A stretch of 64,000 nt of DNA from Annulohypoxylon bovei var. microspora (Eukaryota > Ascomycota > Sordariomycetes > Xylariales > Hypoxylaceae): contig MU405267.1 in assembly GCA_022836615.1 (NCBI GenBank), positions 62,001 through 126,000 of the forward strand, given 5' to 3'. The first letter of the stretch is position 1; the number at the start of each line of letters is the position of its first letter. This document shows, one piece after another, positions 10,838-23,370 of this stretch. A program made the position numbers and the translations under genes. The notes under the pieces were generated by a model, which was not told the DNA's origin, ran no database searches, and saw only the letters and a list, made by a program, of their open reading frames with translations.

Positions 10838-12450
10838 GGTGGTGGTTGAAGTGAAATGTAATGATCGAACTCGACACGCGATATAAAAGCAAATAGCGAG
10901 TTATAGAAGCTTGGAGGGAACCAGCCAAAGGTCTTCAGTCGTCGTATAAGATGTGTTGAAGTGATATATATTCAAGCTAAGGACACTCGAACTCCTGGTT
11001 AGATGTTGGTTTGATAGTTATGGAGGAAAAAGTCGACTCCATCCTGGGGAGACCGGGAGAGGGTATATATATTTCTTTACATGAACGATCCTGGTATGGG
11101 GCATGGAGAAGAGTGGTTCTATTTGGTACATCTAGAGGTAAACAGTAAATACATCGATACCGTCATTAGACAGCATCAACAAAGAACAAAAACTACGTAT
11201 AATGCCAAAGGATGTCAAGGAGGGAGTTAGGAATAAGTGGATAACACTATACATGTACAATGATACAATGATGTGTGGCTACATATTTACATCAACCTAG
11301 CACCTCTTTGTACACTTGTACTATCATGGATGATGCTCGTGGATGTACTATGCAGTGCTGTATAATGACAATGTGGATGGGCGCATGCTTGCTGTGTGGA
11401 TCCGGTGTTATACTACCCTGCAGGGCTAGCAAATATAGTAGTAGTATACCCCTACATGCCCTACTTAGGCATGTGTGAAAAGAGTCAAGAGAATATAGAA
11501 ATGGGAAAGGCAACCGAGTTCGGTTATCGCTTACCAGGTCGTTATACAGGATTAAAATTTTCGAGTCGCCGAGCGCGCGAAGCCAATGGAAATTGACGTA
11601 CCCAAGTATCATCTAGTTGATGCTAAACTAGATAGGTGAAGTAGACTCAAGGTTATAATCTGACTGCTGCTGCTGCTGTCAACGTTAACGTCAGCCTTGT
11701 GGGTGCGTTACTGACGTTACTGGCGATTGACCTGTAACGTCGACGTTAACCCTGTGTCTCGGCTTCTGGCGCATCCACGAACTGTGCATCATCGTCTAGC
11801 TGAGTCTTGATCTAGGGGGTCCCTTGGCTAGGTACGAGAATATCTCCGTAGTATGTCTAGGGCTGCTGAGCTGCTGGATATGTCCTTTGCATGGACCACC
11901 TATGCAGTCTGCGCAGGGAGACGACGGGTGAGGTTATCGGTATGTACTATGATATCCCATGCGGATACTGTACGTACGTATTATGCCGTAAGGAGGATTC
12001 ACCAATGAGGGGGACCGACCCGGTTACTAACCTAGTACGTATCGAAAATCAGGAACTCCTTATTCCTCTATCATTCGCTTGGGGAGCCGAACCAAGCAAG
12101 GCCAGGTCTTGTCACACCTTAAGAAGCATAGAAGGCATCAACCAACCCGACAAGTCCTCGTGGTGTGCAGGACCAGTGGACCAGTACGCTAGCCTCGTCA
12201 GGTGTGGATGACGCCGTAGCCGAAAAGGGTTATGATCGATTACGTAGGACGCCGCGTTTAGCAGTGCTATCTATCTGGACTTTATGCCGAGATCTGGTTC
12301 TCGTACTGTACGAAGATGTAATCATGCTTCTTCGATATTTCTAGAGGGTGCCTGTCGCTGCTAGAAAACGACCAGGGTTAACGAGTGGGTGTATTCTTTG
12401 GCTGATTCAACCCGCCTGTGGCGTATCCCTGCCACCTATCAAAAAAGTCG

Positions 12451-12467
12451 AGCCCGCCTGACGGGCT
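12451..12467. other. Short GC hairpin
   Basis: AGCCCG and CGGGCT form a perfect 6-bp stem around a 5-base loop. No gene is adjacent; function unknown. Confidence 0.4.
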
Positions 12468-13404
12468 GTCATCGGAATAATTACTCGCGATGCATCGTGT
12501 AGCCCCGATTGACATTAGGCCTGGCTGATACATACACAAGTACATATTGGAGGTAGCATAAGGCCCATGAAAATTTCTACAGGGCTTGCAGAAAGGGACC
12601 TGAGCAAGCCCGATCTGAAGTTTGAACAGGGCCTGAATCTGTCCGAGTTAGGCGGTCGACCAACTTGGTTTGGCGCTCGAAGCACGTGTAAGCTAAGTCT
12701 CCGTTTGAAGCTAGAAAAGATGACGGCGGCGGTGCTATTTGACTCGGGCCGTAATATAGAACGATTCAGGATTGAAAGATCCAAAGCCGTATCTATGTCG
12801 AGGTTGGGTTGCTGATATGTCACCATTCTGCCACATTATGCCAACGAAATATGGTTGAGCTTCTTCGACAACGTATCAATCCGTCCAGTCCGTCTTAATC
12901 CGCCGTTTTTGTGTCGCTTTTCTTCGTTACACAACCTAAAAGGCTTCAGCCAGGTCATGTTTAATGCAAGGATCTCTGATAGATCGGACCGAGAAGCCAG
13001 GCTCCTGAATGTTTTGTATTCTCTATGTTGCAATGCTTTCTTAGGCCATCTTACATACTTGATAGCCTTGGAGGTCCTAATAGGTATAGTGTAGGTATGG
13101 TATAGTTCTAAGTGAGCGCGTTTATAGGTACCTTGTCGGCCAATTTAGATAGATCTGGTACGACGGAGCGGTTAGAGAAGGGGTACAAGTTCGCATAGTC
13201 AGAGAAGACACTGTCCTGATACGACGAACGAGATGAGTTGATTGGACCATTAATGATGTTAAAAGACAGAAAGTTTGGTTGTCCAGCGGTTAACGAATTA
13301 GCGAAGAGTAGAAGTCGGAACAGCCGCAGAGGCTCTGACGTCAAGCGCCTCTAAAGAGTGGGTTTTTATATGGAGACTTGTTTAAATATTATTTTAATGC
13401 AATG

Positions 13405-13677
13405 TTAGGCTTTAGTTTTATGCCTGTTCGGTGCTTTTTTACCCTCGCAACCCTCGGCAACACAAGCCACCCTCTGGCCGATTACACCCAGACACCCCTC
13501 CTTTAAAGTACGTACCGTCTCATTTAGGTAATTTAGGTCCGTGCTTAGTACCCCCACTATTAGCCCCCAAAACCCCTCCATCTTCTCCTCTGTCTCTTCT
13601 GTCAGACTTGATGCCCCTGGAGATCCATTTATAAACCCACTTTTCACTATAAAGTCAAAATATTCTATATAGCCCAT
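13405..13677 (-). CDS. Uncertain hypothetical ORF (90 aa), possibly a gene fragment
   Basis: I do not recognise the protein. The frame has varied, protein-like composition (GASSLTEETEEKMEGFWGL then LNYLNETVRTLKEG) and ends in a basic tail. Codons favour A-ending triplets, unlike the housekeeping genes of the window. Two further minus-strand frames lie in line with it: 13902-13699 (67 aa) and 13344-13108 (78 aa). Together they could be exons or a decayed gene, but I found no splice sites that join them cleanly. Confidence 0.2.
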   Translation of the reverse strand: MGYIEYFDFIVKSGFINGSPGASSLTEETEEKMEGFWGLIVGVLSTDLNYLNETVRTLKEGCLGVIGQRVACVAEGCEGKKAPNRHKTKA

Positions 13678-14440
13678 TTACATACACGGCCCCTGAGACT
13701 ACGGATAACCTCTTGGGGCAAGAGACGGGACAATCAGCCTGTAGAACGGTGCTACAACGGCGGTTATGACGGAAAGGAACATCTCCCATTTCCGGATATG
13801 ACTTCCATTGAAACCTGAATGATCTAATGTTAGACAGGTAACAATGAAATGTTTCCCTGGGTCTAGAGGGACATCTATCCTTTCGAGGTTGAGTAGCTCC
13901 ATTAGCTACATGTGCGTCTAGGCAATGTGAGACTTGCGGTGAGGGTCTCCGACCATATGCCTGACTTGTTCCCGTATTCCCGTATCCAGATACGTTATCT
14001 TTAACTCACATACATACTAATGTCTAACCGGTAAAGACATTAGAGGATTCAAGTACGCATTTAGAATTTATAGCAAAACAACGGTTTGACCAAAGAGCCC
14101 CTCGAATAAGCAAGAGGATCGATCATCGCAGCACACATCCACCGACATGCGTGTCGTTACCCAGATATTCTACTCCTCCCCCGGACCCGTCTTTCTGGCG
14201 TGTCTGCGTGTCCACGATTTCCCCAGACCTCTAAGCACCGCACAGGCGGCCGTTGGGTTCGTCTTCTGTGTCTGATAGGCACTGCTGTCTTTCTCATCGC
14301 GGTCTGAACCCACCCTCAGCATGCAAAATTGCTGATCCCTTGGGGAAGAAACCCACAAAGATCGATGATTGCTTATTAGCGTTGTCTGAAACAGGGAAGT
14401 CATAGAGGGAATCACATGATCTAGGATTGTCGTTGGTATT

Positions 14441-14506
14441 CATTGGTATTTCACATTTCATTGGCATTTCACATTTCATTGGCATTTCACATTTCATTGG
14501 CATTTC
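14441..14506. repeat. 18-bp minisatellite
   Basis: Three full copies and a partial one of a CATTGGCATTTCACATTT unit; the first copy differs by one base. Flanks are unique. Confidence 0.85.
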
Positions 14507-17500
14507 ATTGTAGAGTTGGATGCTGAAAACAACCGACTCCTACGGATTGCTATAAGCGGTTAGGTCTGTTGATGTCAGGTCTATAATTCTACGAGCCCCA
14601 TAGTTCTCCTTGTTAGCTCAAAACTAGCAGTCCATACTTCTTGATAGTTGTGGGTATAATGGTATACTATCTCGATTGCTGTCAGCATAGCCACCCTCTA
14701 GATAAGGGGATTCCATCGAGACAGAGATGTCAATAACCGTCAATTGCCGTCGCTCTCGAAATCTGGCAATATTCGATGTAATCGCTGTATGTGTTGTACA
14801 TTCGATCGATTCATGTGAAAGGAACTTTACGAGTCGAAGGGACCTAAGATGTCATCTGCCTCCGACGGTCTGAACCCAAGAGGCTGGATTGCCCTACTGG
14901 GACATCTGTATATTAACTATTGTGCACACGGGCAGCCTAATACGATTCCCCAGTTATCACATGAGGATACACACATGCCACTCTAAACGCACGTAAGATC
15001 AAGTCGCCCATTGAAGCAAATTGCAGGACGGGAAGCTACTCTTGAATCGTGTCAAGGGCCTTAAGGTGATGACGAGGCTGTTAGAAACTTAATCTTCATT
15101 GAATCTGACTATCCTATTCCGTTTCGGGGCTTTTTATTTTTAATTATTTTAACTATGAATGCGGCGTTGGCATTGGTATCCCGCTTCGAAACTTACTCGA
15201 ATTGCGGAATGCCGCCTATCATGCACGGTGACGTCCCGCAAGAGATAGTATCTCCTGAGCTCTTACATAAAGATAAAGCGGTCACATAATTTCAATTCCA
15301 CAGCTGAAATGGACGTAGGACCGTCGTCAGTGACCCATCATACGCAACACGTTGTCATACGAGATGCCTGAGTTCTAATCGACAGATCGAGCGGCCTAGG
15401 AAATTTCGAAACGGGGTCGTCTTATCATGCAGTGGTTGATTATGATGTTAATGAAGCGGGCTTGGCGGGGCATGGGCTGAAAAAATACCCACCAGGCGGT
15501 GTTTTATCGAATGTCCAATCGTTGGGCGGTCATTTCATCGATGATTGATGAGACGTGAGATAAGGGGAACTAATGCTGGTGTGTGTGGACATGTATGGAC
15601 TGTATGAACATGTAGGATGAACATGTGCGTTAGAAGCTAGGGTGAGGGTCTCACCACAAGTCCTCCAGTCATATTTTTCGACACATGTGAAAGGCCGATT
15701 ACCATCGAGCAACCCTTGCGTGGCATCCTGCTTGATGACGACTGCGCAGCAACTGCGTCGCCGTGCGGTGCTCAGGGTGCCGTAGCGTTGTTTGAAGAGG
15801 ATCTTGGCAGGCGGAGAGCGGCGCTCATACAAATGATGTCTTATTTCTCTCGAACTTCTTTTCATCTTTTCTCTGGTTCCGAAAGTGGTCCTCTGTGATA
15901 AATACGTATGTAGTTCGCCGAATGGATTAATAATTCCTCCATAGACCCGAAAGGATGACCCCCTACCCCTTGCTTATACGTACCCGGTCAGCCAACCATC
16001 CAATCGTTCAGACTGAATTAACTAAACTGCTGAACTCGTACGACAAACCCAGAGTTGATCATCTTGGCGACCTTGAACATAAGAAACACTAACACCAATA
16101 AATATCACAGGATGTAAAGACTATCGAGTAACAATAACTAACGGTGTTAAACGTGCTAGAAATACTACGTAGTATAGCAGTATAGCAGACTCAGTATAGC
16201 GGCGAGCTTGATCGTTCCCTGCTATAATGCCACATGGCGGCACCGTTGGGTATAAGATCGTCATTATCCCCGCGTCCCCCTCCATTCGTCGATCCATCTT
16301 CAAGTTTGGGTTATGTACGTACACTCGCAGGCTCAGTTTGTCAGGATACATACGAAGAGTATGTGAAGTCGTCGTCCAAGTCGTATTCCGCTCCTCTCAG
16401 AAAAACCTTTTTCCGCAGAGCCGCCACCATCAGCGGACCTGAAGCAGCAGACGAACCATCTGCCAGCCAACACGATGCCGATCCACCCTGATCTACCCGT
16501 TCCAGTGTCACTCTTTTCCTTTTCCTGGGTTGGGGCATGTGTACGTACATCTGAGTCATCACCTATTAATGCTGAGCGGCCGGGGTTCCGATTCAACGAC
16601 TTCTCCTGTTCGACCCCTTCGGTGGTGGATGGTTGGGGATGGCGGATTCATGCTGTCGCCCTCGGAACCAAACTGTCGACGCGTGCGTATGGTATAAGGT
16701 ATGTATAAGGGATAAGCCGATGACGACGTAACAGTGACTGCGACAACAATAACTATGCTAAGTGACGGTACCAGCATACGGGCAACGGGGTAGTTGAATG
16801 CGAGGTAGTTCAATTAACCAGATATTGCCTTGGTGGTAAGACGCTTACCGGTAGAATCAGTAGAAGTAACGGTAATGGCGAATACTGTTGTTCTAGAAAC
16901 AAGAACTTTAGAAATAGTTCATTCTTTTTCTCAACGTTGATATCCCCTATATGGAGGTCGTGGGACCGTTTATTCTATTGACCCTTCTAAGCAACTCGGA
17001 GACTATAATCTGACGTTTGATTAGAGCTGCATATTCTAGACTAACTATCTGCTTTGTACAACATCGTGGTCTACTACAAATGTAGGTATGTATGCTAAAA
17101 GACTCTAAACATAGAGATTCTATGTTACATCAATATAGTGTCATGTATGGAGTAGCGGTAACATGCCGTATATCCAAATATCAACATCACAACCATAACG
17201 GCCTCATTTTACCTATCTAAGAAGGTCAAGTACCTTGCCCACGCGTCGACGAATTACTGAAGAGAACCAAGTTTTGAATTTTAATCCGAGTCTTTACAGC
17301 AGAAGTCGCCCGCCTCCGTCCGAACCCTTTGAAACCTTGTAGGATACGGTTGTCGTTGCATATGTAGGCAGGTAGGTACCTAGGTAGGTAGGTAGGTATC
17401 TACATAGAGGTATGTATACAGATTCACGAGTTCCTTTTGTGACCTATGGATGCTATTCGCATGAAGGGGGCTAAAGCAGTCATCCCTTGCATACCTCCTA

Positions 17501-18267
17501 GACCTACCTTACCCAAAGCAAGCGCTGCATTGCCATATCGTACAATATGCGGTGTCTCCCATCTTCATATGCTAGGTACCGTACTTACCTATCACGAGTA
17601 TTTGAATCACCAGCCACAATGCACTCAATGTTGAGGGAGTGAAGCCTTATGTCGTTACAGCAGCTGCAACGGTGATGACCTCATCTCCATCCCGTCTTAT
17701 CACAAGCAAATTTAACCAGTAGGTCTTTTCAACTTTTTAATTCGTTCTCATCTGCGAATGAAAAAAATCTTAACTGGGAGGTCAATTCCCGAGAAAACCC
17801 TCTCCCTTGCCAGCAGTAAGCATAAGCAGTAAGCAGAGATAATATCCATCCGTCCCGTCTACCGAGCTTTCGTACGACATGCAATGCATCGCCGAACGGA
17901 AGGGAGGCAGGATCTGCAATGTTGAAAAGCTGTTGTTGAAACCAAATGATGCAAATGAGGCCATCACGAAAAACCCGAGGGTTTCCAACCTCTTTATGTT
18001 TGTATGCGGAAGCCATCCGAGAACTCCCCAATGCTACCCTTCCCGCATTTCACGTCGTACCATACGTGCCTAGCCGCCCACGCCGCCCATGTCGCCCGCC
18101 TTGCTCGATGACGGGGGTCGGGAGGGGAAGAGGAGCCCGACCGCTGCGTCACAAAGGGGAAAAATGAAGAATAGGATGCCACCCCCCTCTCCAAATCGAA
18201 TCCTTATATTCATATCAAAGCTCGCGCCGCTCTGCCACGGCCACAATCTCGACAACGCACATCAACG

Positions 18268-20060
18268 TCATTGTTTCCCATCCCATGGAAGAGGGTACGT
18301 TCCTACCCAATCCGAGACCTCTGCGCGTAGCTGCACAATTTCGGGGTCTTCCTCGCCGGTGCCAAGGAAGTCGAAGAAGAACTTCAATTTGTATCTCTCG
18401 CCCTTATCTTTAGCTGCGTTGCGCGCCGCCTTGTCCACCCTAGACGCGATCGTTACGGCACGGTCGATGATGTCAGCTACTCTAACGAAGTCGCTCTCTG
18501 TAAAACCGCGCGTTGTCATCGCCGGCGTGCCTATGCGCAGACCTCCCGGTACCATCGCCGACTTGTCGCCAGGTACCGTATTCTTGTTGCTGGCTACGCC
18601 TACGACCTCCAGCACTCGTTCGACCCGGGCACCGTCGACGCCTTGGGGCTTCAGGTCTACGAGGACCAGGTGATTATCCGTGCCGCCACTCACGAGCTTG
18701 TATCCGAGGCCGCCGCTAGTCTTGGACTCGCCTAAGCGGTTCGCGAGAGCCTGCGCGTTGGCAAGGACCTGCTCCTGGTAAGCTCGGAATTCAGATGCCT
18801 GTGTCTGTTTTAACGCCACGGCCAGCGCCGTGATCGTGTGATTGTGAGGACCGCCTTGGTGACCCGGGAATACCGAGTTGTTTATGGGGTTCTCTAGGTT
18901 GTATAATATCTCCTCCTTCGTCTTGGGGTTAACCTTCCTCACACCCTTCCTGAAGAAGATCATGGCACCTCGAGGACCGCGTAAACTCTTGTGGCTCGTA
19001 GTCGTTACGATATCCGCGAAGCTGAAGGGGCTAGGGATAGCCTTGGCTGCGAGGAGACCCGAAATGTGCGCGATATCAGCGACCAAGTATGCGTTCACCT
19101 TATCGCACGTCTCCTTAATGGCCTTATAGTCGATAAACCTGCTATAGGCGCTAGCTCCGGCAACGATGATCTTGGGTCGGTAGATGTGAGCGAGCTCGTC
19201 CAACTTCTCGTAGTCGATGAAACCCGTCTCTTCGTTTAATCTGTAAGGAACCGTCTCAAAATACTTAGACACGGCCGAAATTTTCTTGGTGGGCGTTTGG
19301 TATCCGTGTGAAAGGTGACCGCCGTGAGGAAGGTCTAATCCCATCAGTCGATCGTGGGTATCCATCAGAGCAGAGTAGACGTATAGATTCGCGGGGGCGC
19401 CGGATAGTGCTGTTCGTCGCATCGAACCCCTTATAGTTAGCTACCATACTATATCATTAGTAGATCGTGACGTATATAAACTCACGCTGGACATTGACTC
19501 CCCATTCCTTCTCATCCAAGCCGAAGGCTTCTAAGGCTCTCTGCTGGCATAGTCTCTCAGACTGGTCGATGAACTCGTTGCCGGCATAATATCTCGCTCC
19601 TGGATAACCCTCCGAGTATTTGTCTGGCCGAAGGGTTAGCCCAAACACATTATATGTCATCGTATCTTTTCGTACTTTGCATTACACTGCCTAGCGCATC
19701 AAGGACGGCTTGAGAAGTAAAGTTTTCGGAGGGGATGAGGTTGATAAAATGCTTTTGTCTGTTTTTCTCCTTTTCGATGATATCGAATACGGCGGGATCG
19801 GCATCTTGAAGATGAGCCGAGAGCAACTGCGCAGGCGAATCAGTATGATGTTGATCTTAGATCTCATACCCAGCAGCCTAGGCAATTGAGGAGACCCAAT
19901 TTAGATCTGTTTGAGGATGGCATACTCGTTGTTGGACATCTAACTTGGTAGATGATTGAGCCCTCCTCGCGACATATTGAACCGTCCTTGTCATCGGCCA
20001 TCTAGGAAAGGAACGGATAGCACGAGAGGTGCCTCGGAGGGCGAGGGCGGGTAGAGACAT
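18268..20060 (-). CDS. SHM1: Serine hydroxymethyltransferase, mitochondrial
   Basis: Exons 20060-19926, 19826-19676, 19623-19486 and 19409-18268 join to 521 aa, the usual length for mitochondrial forms. The enzyme interconverts serine and glycine with tetrahydrofolate, using pyridoxal phosphate. Residues 1-45, encoded exactly by exon 1, are Arg/Ser-rich without acids until near the end (MSLPALALRGTSRAIRS), a typical mitochondrial presequence. Then come LIPSENFTS, YSEGYPGARYYAGNEFID, NVQPLSGAPAN across the last junction, HGGHLSHG, VADIAHISGL and the PLP-lysine motif TTTSHKSLRGPRG at about residue 280. The Pro of NVQP is made by the last splice, which fixes that acceptor. A frame-extending ATG lies 18 bp upstream (20078), but the chosen start gives the better presequence. 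Phases are consistent. Confidence 0.95.
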
Positions 20061-21680
20061 GGTGAATTGATAGACCAAGTCTGGTCAATTACCGTCGTCT
20101 TGGGAAATATCGAGTATCGAGTATCGAATATCGAATATCGAATATCGAATATCGCAGAGTAGATCTCTAGATTCGTCGTTCGCAAATATCCCACCACACT
20201 AGATATGTAGAAAGCCTCTATATCGTCATAATGGTGAAAATAAATTGGATAATAAAAATGAAGCGACTTTTTTCACAAGGCGAAGTCGGCTTTAGGGTGC
20301 TTGCTTCCTCTCACCTTGCGGAGTATCTAAAAAAAGGATCAATTGATCAAAGTCTGGGCTGATAGGAAAGAATCAGCCTATCGTGAGCTCACCATTTGGA
20401 AGCTTCAATCTTTTCACTATCAAGAGTACCTATGTAGCAGCTTCCTAGTTACTCCGAACAAGCGCTAGACTGCCCGATAACTGGATAACTGGAACCTTGG
20501 GAACTCTATCTGCTCCGAAGGCGGGGTCTTTATTTGAGGTTGTATTAGGTAAGACATCTATAGGACATAGGAAGGCGGGGAATCATCTCACCCTCCTGCC
20601 TGCCTACCTGCCTGCCTGCCTGCTCACCTACAATGTAACTGCACACCTTGATCCTGAATTAAGTATAGTATCCACGTGACCGCGTTACACTTCGTTATGA
20701 ATTGCGAGCCTGCCACAAATTTCTTGCTCTTTTTTTTCTTCTCCTTTCTTTCTGTATCAACTAAATTGGATGTGACGAGCACCGCTTCAATAAAGCAGAT
20801 TCGGATTCCGCTGTTTATTCTCATGAGTAATACAGCGGGAGCATGCTGATATGTCTCGGGCGGCACCTCACCACCTTTAACGAGACAATTTGAACGTATC
20901 TGATCCAATTTAGTTGGTATTGCTGATATTGTGGATTTTAATTTGATTTTATCTTCTATTACCCAACCGTTTCCCTTAGTTCCTCTTAGTTTTCCCTATC
21001 TATACTAGTTACCCAGGTAGTCAGAGGCTCAAACCGAAGTAGGCCTTGATTGAATTATCGAGCTAGGTTTTGTGGGGTATAATAATGTATCTAGCAACAT
21101 TGGACTAGTACCTAAGTAACGTAACTTACTTGTCTATAGGTTCTAGTTGATGTTTTTCACATATGGGATATCTTGAATTCGGAGCATATATGGAAGGGGT
21201 TGCCTGTGTTATATAGTAGCTTAAGACCAAGTTAAGACCAATGGAAGTATACCTAGGCGTCTTGGTAGGCAATTTTCGATTTATTTGGTGATAACTTGAG
21301 TTATCGCGATATACGATGACTCGAGATTACGGCCCTATACTATAGGAAGTATCAAGAGATTTGTTTATTCCTCGTTACCTACCTGGACCTGTAGCAATTA
21401 TTGGGTTCCTTCAGACCAGTCGCTGTCCCTAGGTTGAGATCATGGATGACAAGAGATAAATAAGCATCAGGCGTCAAAGATCATTGATTCCGTTTTTAGT
21501 GCCATACATGCAAAGCCCGGCGGTGGAAGCATTACGACCGATGGGCGCAAGGAAATAGAGACCCAACCATATACGCCGAATGCAGCCGTCTCAGATTCCA
21601 CTAGTTCATATGACCACACCCCTAGCTCTTCTATGTAGCTTGATCGTGTGCATATGTCATCGCATCCCGTAGTCCCCCGC
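20061..21680. other. Intergenic between SHMT promoter and eL19 3' flank
   Basis: No credible gene. It holds a 7-bp tandem repeat just upstream of SHMT, and a CCTGCCTA-type tract at about 20597-20626. The region right of 20900 is AT-rich and featureless by eye. Confidence 0.6.
20107..20155. repeat. 7-bp tandem repeat, seven units, in SHMT upstream region
   Basis: Seven units of ATATCGA/GTATCGA end 47 bp before the SHMT start codon, so the array is in the leader or core promoter. Copy-number variation could affect expression; that is inference. Confidence 0.85.
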
Positions 21681-22640
21681 TTATGCCTCTTCCTCACCCG
21701 CCAGCGCGTTTCGCTTGGCCGTCTGTCTCTCCAGCTTACGCTCACGAGCAGCCTTGTTCTTCTGTCTCTTGGCGTCCATCTCATCCTGGAGAGCACGCTC
21801 ACGGGCCTTCTCAGCCTTGGCACGGTGGATCTATAGTGGCATATGTTAGATAAACGGTCCCGGACGGATGTGGGATAAGACGGGGAAACATACGTGCTCG
21901 ACTAGGGCGCGCTTGTGCTTGAAGGTGTTACCCTTGCTGGAGTGGTAAAGCTCGTGGTAGAGGTGCTTGTCGATCTTGCCGCTAGCACGGTACTTGACTA
22001 AGAGACGTCGGAGAACTCGGAGACGTCGCATCCATAGAACTTGTCTATCCCGGTAGATTAGTCACTGGTTCTGATTCATCACTCCACATCATTCCACAAT
22101 ATCCATCTATCTCGTCCAGCGCACTCGAAACGGCAGGAATGGTAATGGGTTAAAACATACTGAGGCATGCGAGCGTCGGCGGTACCCTTTCGCTTACCGA
22201 AACCTCGGTGTCGGCCATCTCGTCGGGCAAGGTTCAGCTCGCGGGCGCGGGATCGGGAGTGCATGGTGACGGGCTTGCGAATGATGAGGCCATCGCTGAC
22301 GAGTTTTCGGATGGTCTGGCGGGAGTTGGCGTTGGAGATCTCGTTAACCTCGTTGGGATCGAGCCAGATCTTGCGCTTACCGCATCCAATGACGGACGCA
22401 GCGAGGCGCTTCTGAGTGCGAAGATTGACCCTAGAAAAGATACATTAGCACGATGTCTTGTTGACGATTTGTGGTGGTGTATTGGTGGAGGGTGATTATC
22501 GATGACGCTACCAACTGACCAGTGAAGCCGCGCAAAACGGCTTCAACGGTCAATCAGAATAATCGAACAGGATATCGAGAGCGGTCGAAAGGAATGGTTC
22601 ATATCATTGCGAAATAATAGGCGATCTCGTTAACTTACAT
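21681..22640 (-). CDS. RPL19: 60S ribosomal protein eL19
   Basis: Exons 22640-22639 (2 bp), 22430-22161, 22044-21894 and 21830-21681 join to 190 aa, matching the 189-190 aa of yeast-type eL19. Exon 1 contributes only A and T of the initiator; the G is the first base of exon 2 (CTAG acceptor), giving MVNLRTQKRLAASV. Further matches are CGKRKIWLDPNE, RELNLARRDGRHRGFGKRKG, QVLWMRRLRVLRRLL, KHLYHELYHSSKGNTF and the basic Ala/Lys/Arg-rich tail. It is part of the large ribosomal subunit near the tunnel exit and the eB12 bridge. Donors are GTAAGT, GTATGT and GTATGT. The acceptor at 22045, giving MPQQVLW, is the least certain. Confidence 0.95.
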
Positions 22641-23370
22641 CTTGATTGTGGTTGCCGGTGATGGTCGAAAATTTGCTGTGAGGTTAGTAAGATTGTGGAA
22701 GGGTTGAAGTTAGAATTGAGCCCCCTCTCAGATCTTTGCACAACTAGAATTTCGTGATTGAGAATTAGGTAGGTCCTTACAAAAAAGGTTTTGTGGACTG
22801 CACGACCCAATTTGCTCGGATAAGCGAGAGGGCAATTAAATCACATGACCTTATCACATATATCTCATATCTAAGGATGTGATCCGTGCATAATCTATTT
22901 TATGTATTAGATAATCAGACAGTTCCACATTTATCAATTGAAGCTATGGCGATACATATCTGTATAAGAATTCCCAGACTCATCATACCTAGTTATTGCT
23001 ATGTAGTAAAGGTAACTTGATCTTAATATCATCGAAGCCGTATATATGTACTTCATACTAGCGACTATACAGAGTTATACATATGAATAGAATGATTAAC
23101 CCAGTTACTATTCAGTCTATCCTCTACCTAGCTAACTACCCGAGTACTTAGTACCGGTAGGAACTCAACCGTTCACAAGGGAAAAGGGCGAAGTTTGACG
23201 TCTTGCTCGAATATCATCAAAATTTTATCTACCTATCATGCTAAACGGCCCTTCCTACCTACCTGCCTAGGTAATGCGCACTATGTCCATGCTCCAACCC
23301 CCTGTACAAGCCTTGAGACCATTCACCTAAACTCATACATACGTCCCGTCCACCCAGAGCTGCCAGGAGA
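22641..23370. other. Intergenic, eL19 promoter and GCN1 3' flank
   Basis: The right-hand part is AT-rich with CCTA/TAGG motifs at about 23255-23270; no credible ORF. The eL19 leader and promoter should lie in 22641-22900. Confidence 0.6.

Larger units (their letters stand above)
10838..18267. other. 7.4 kb gene-poor region
   Basis: No ORF here has recognisable homology or good gene structure. Small frames of 60-110 aa occur on both strands with no supporting splice pattern. It contains a small hairpin (12451-12467), three aligned minus-strand frames at 13108-13902 (listed separately), an 18-bp minisatellite at 14441-14506, and a TAGG/CCTAGG tract at about 17366-17399. Base composition is ordinary, not RIP-like. 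The left end holds the HAD-gene promoter and the right end the SHMT 3' flank. Confidence 0.55.

Noticed and set aside
14441..14506. Possible CRISPR-like array
   Set aside because: Units are directly adjacent with no spacers; it is a minisatellite in a eukaryotic genome.
15530..15865. 111-aa minus-strand frame
   Set aside because: Arg/Ser-biased composition and no recognisable motif or neighbouring exons.
16820..16860. tRNA-like stretch (TGGTGGTAAGACGC)
   Set aside because: It lacks a B-box GGTTCGAATCC and cannot be folded into a cloverleaf by eye. I found no tRNA or 5S rRNA gene in the window.
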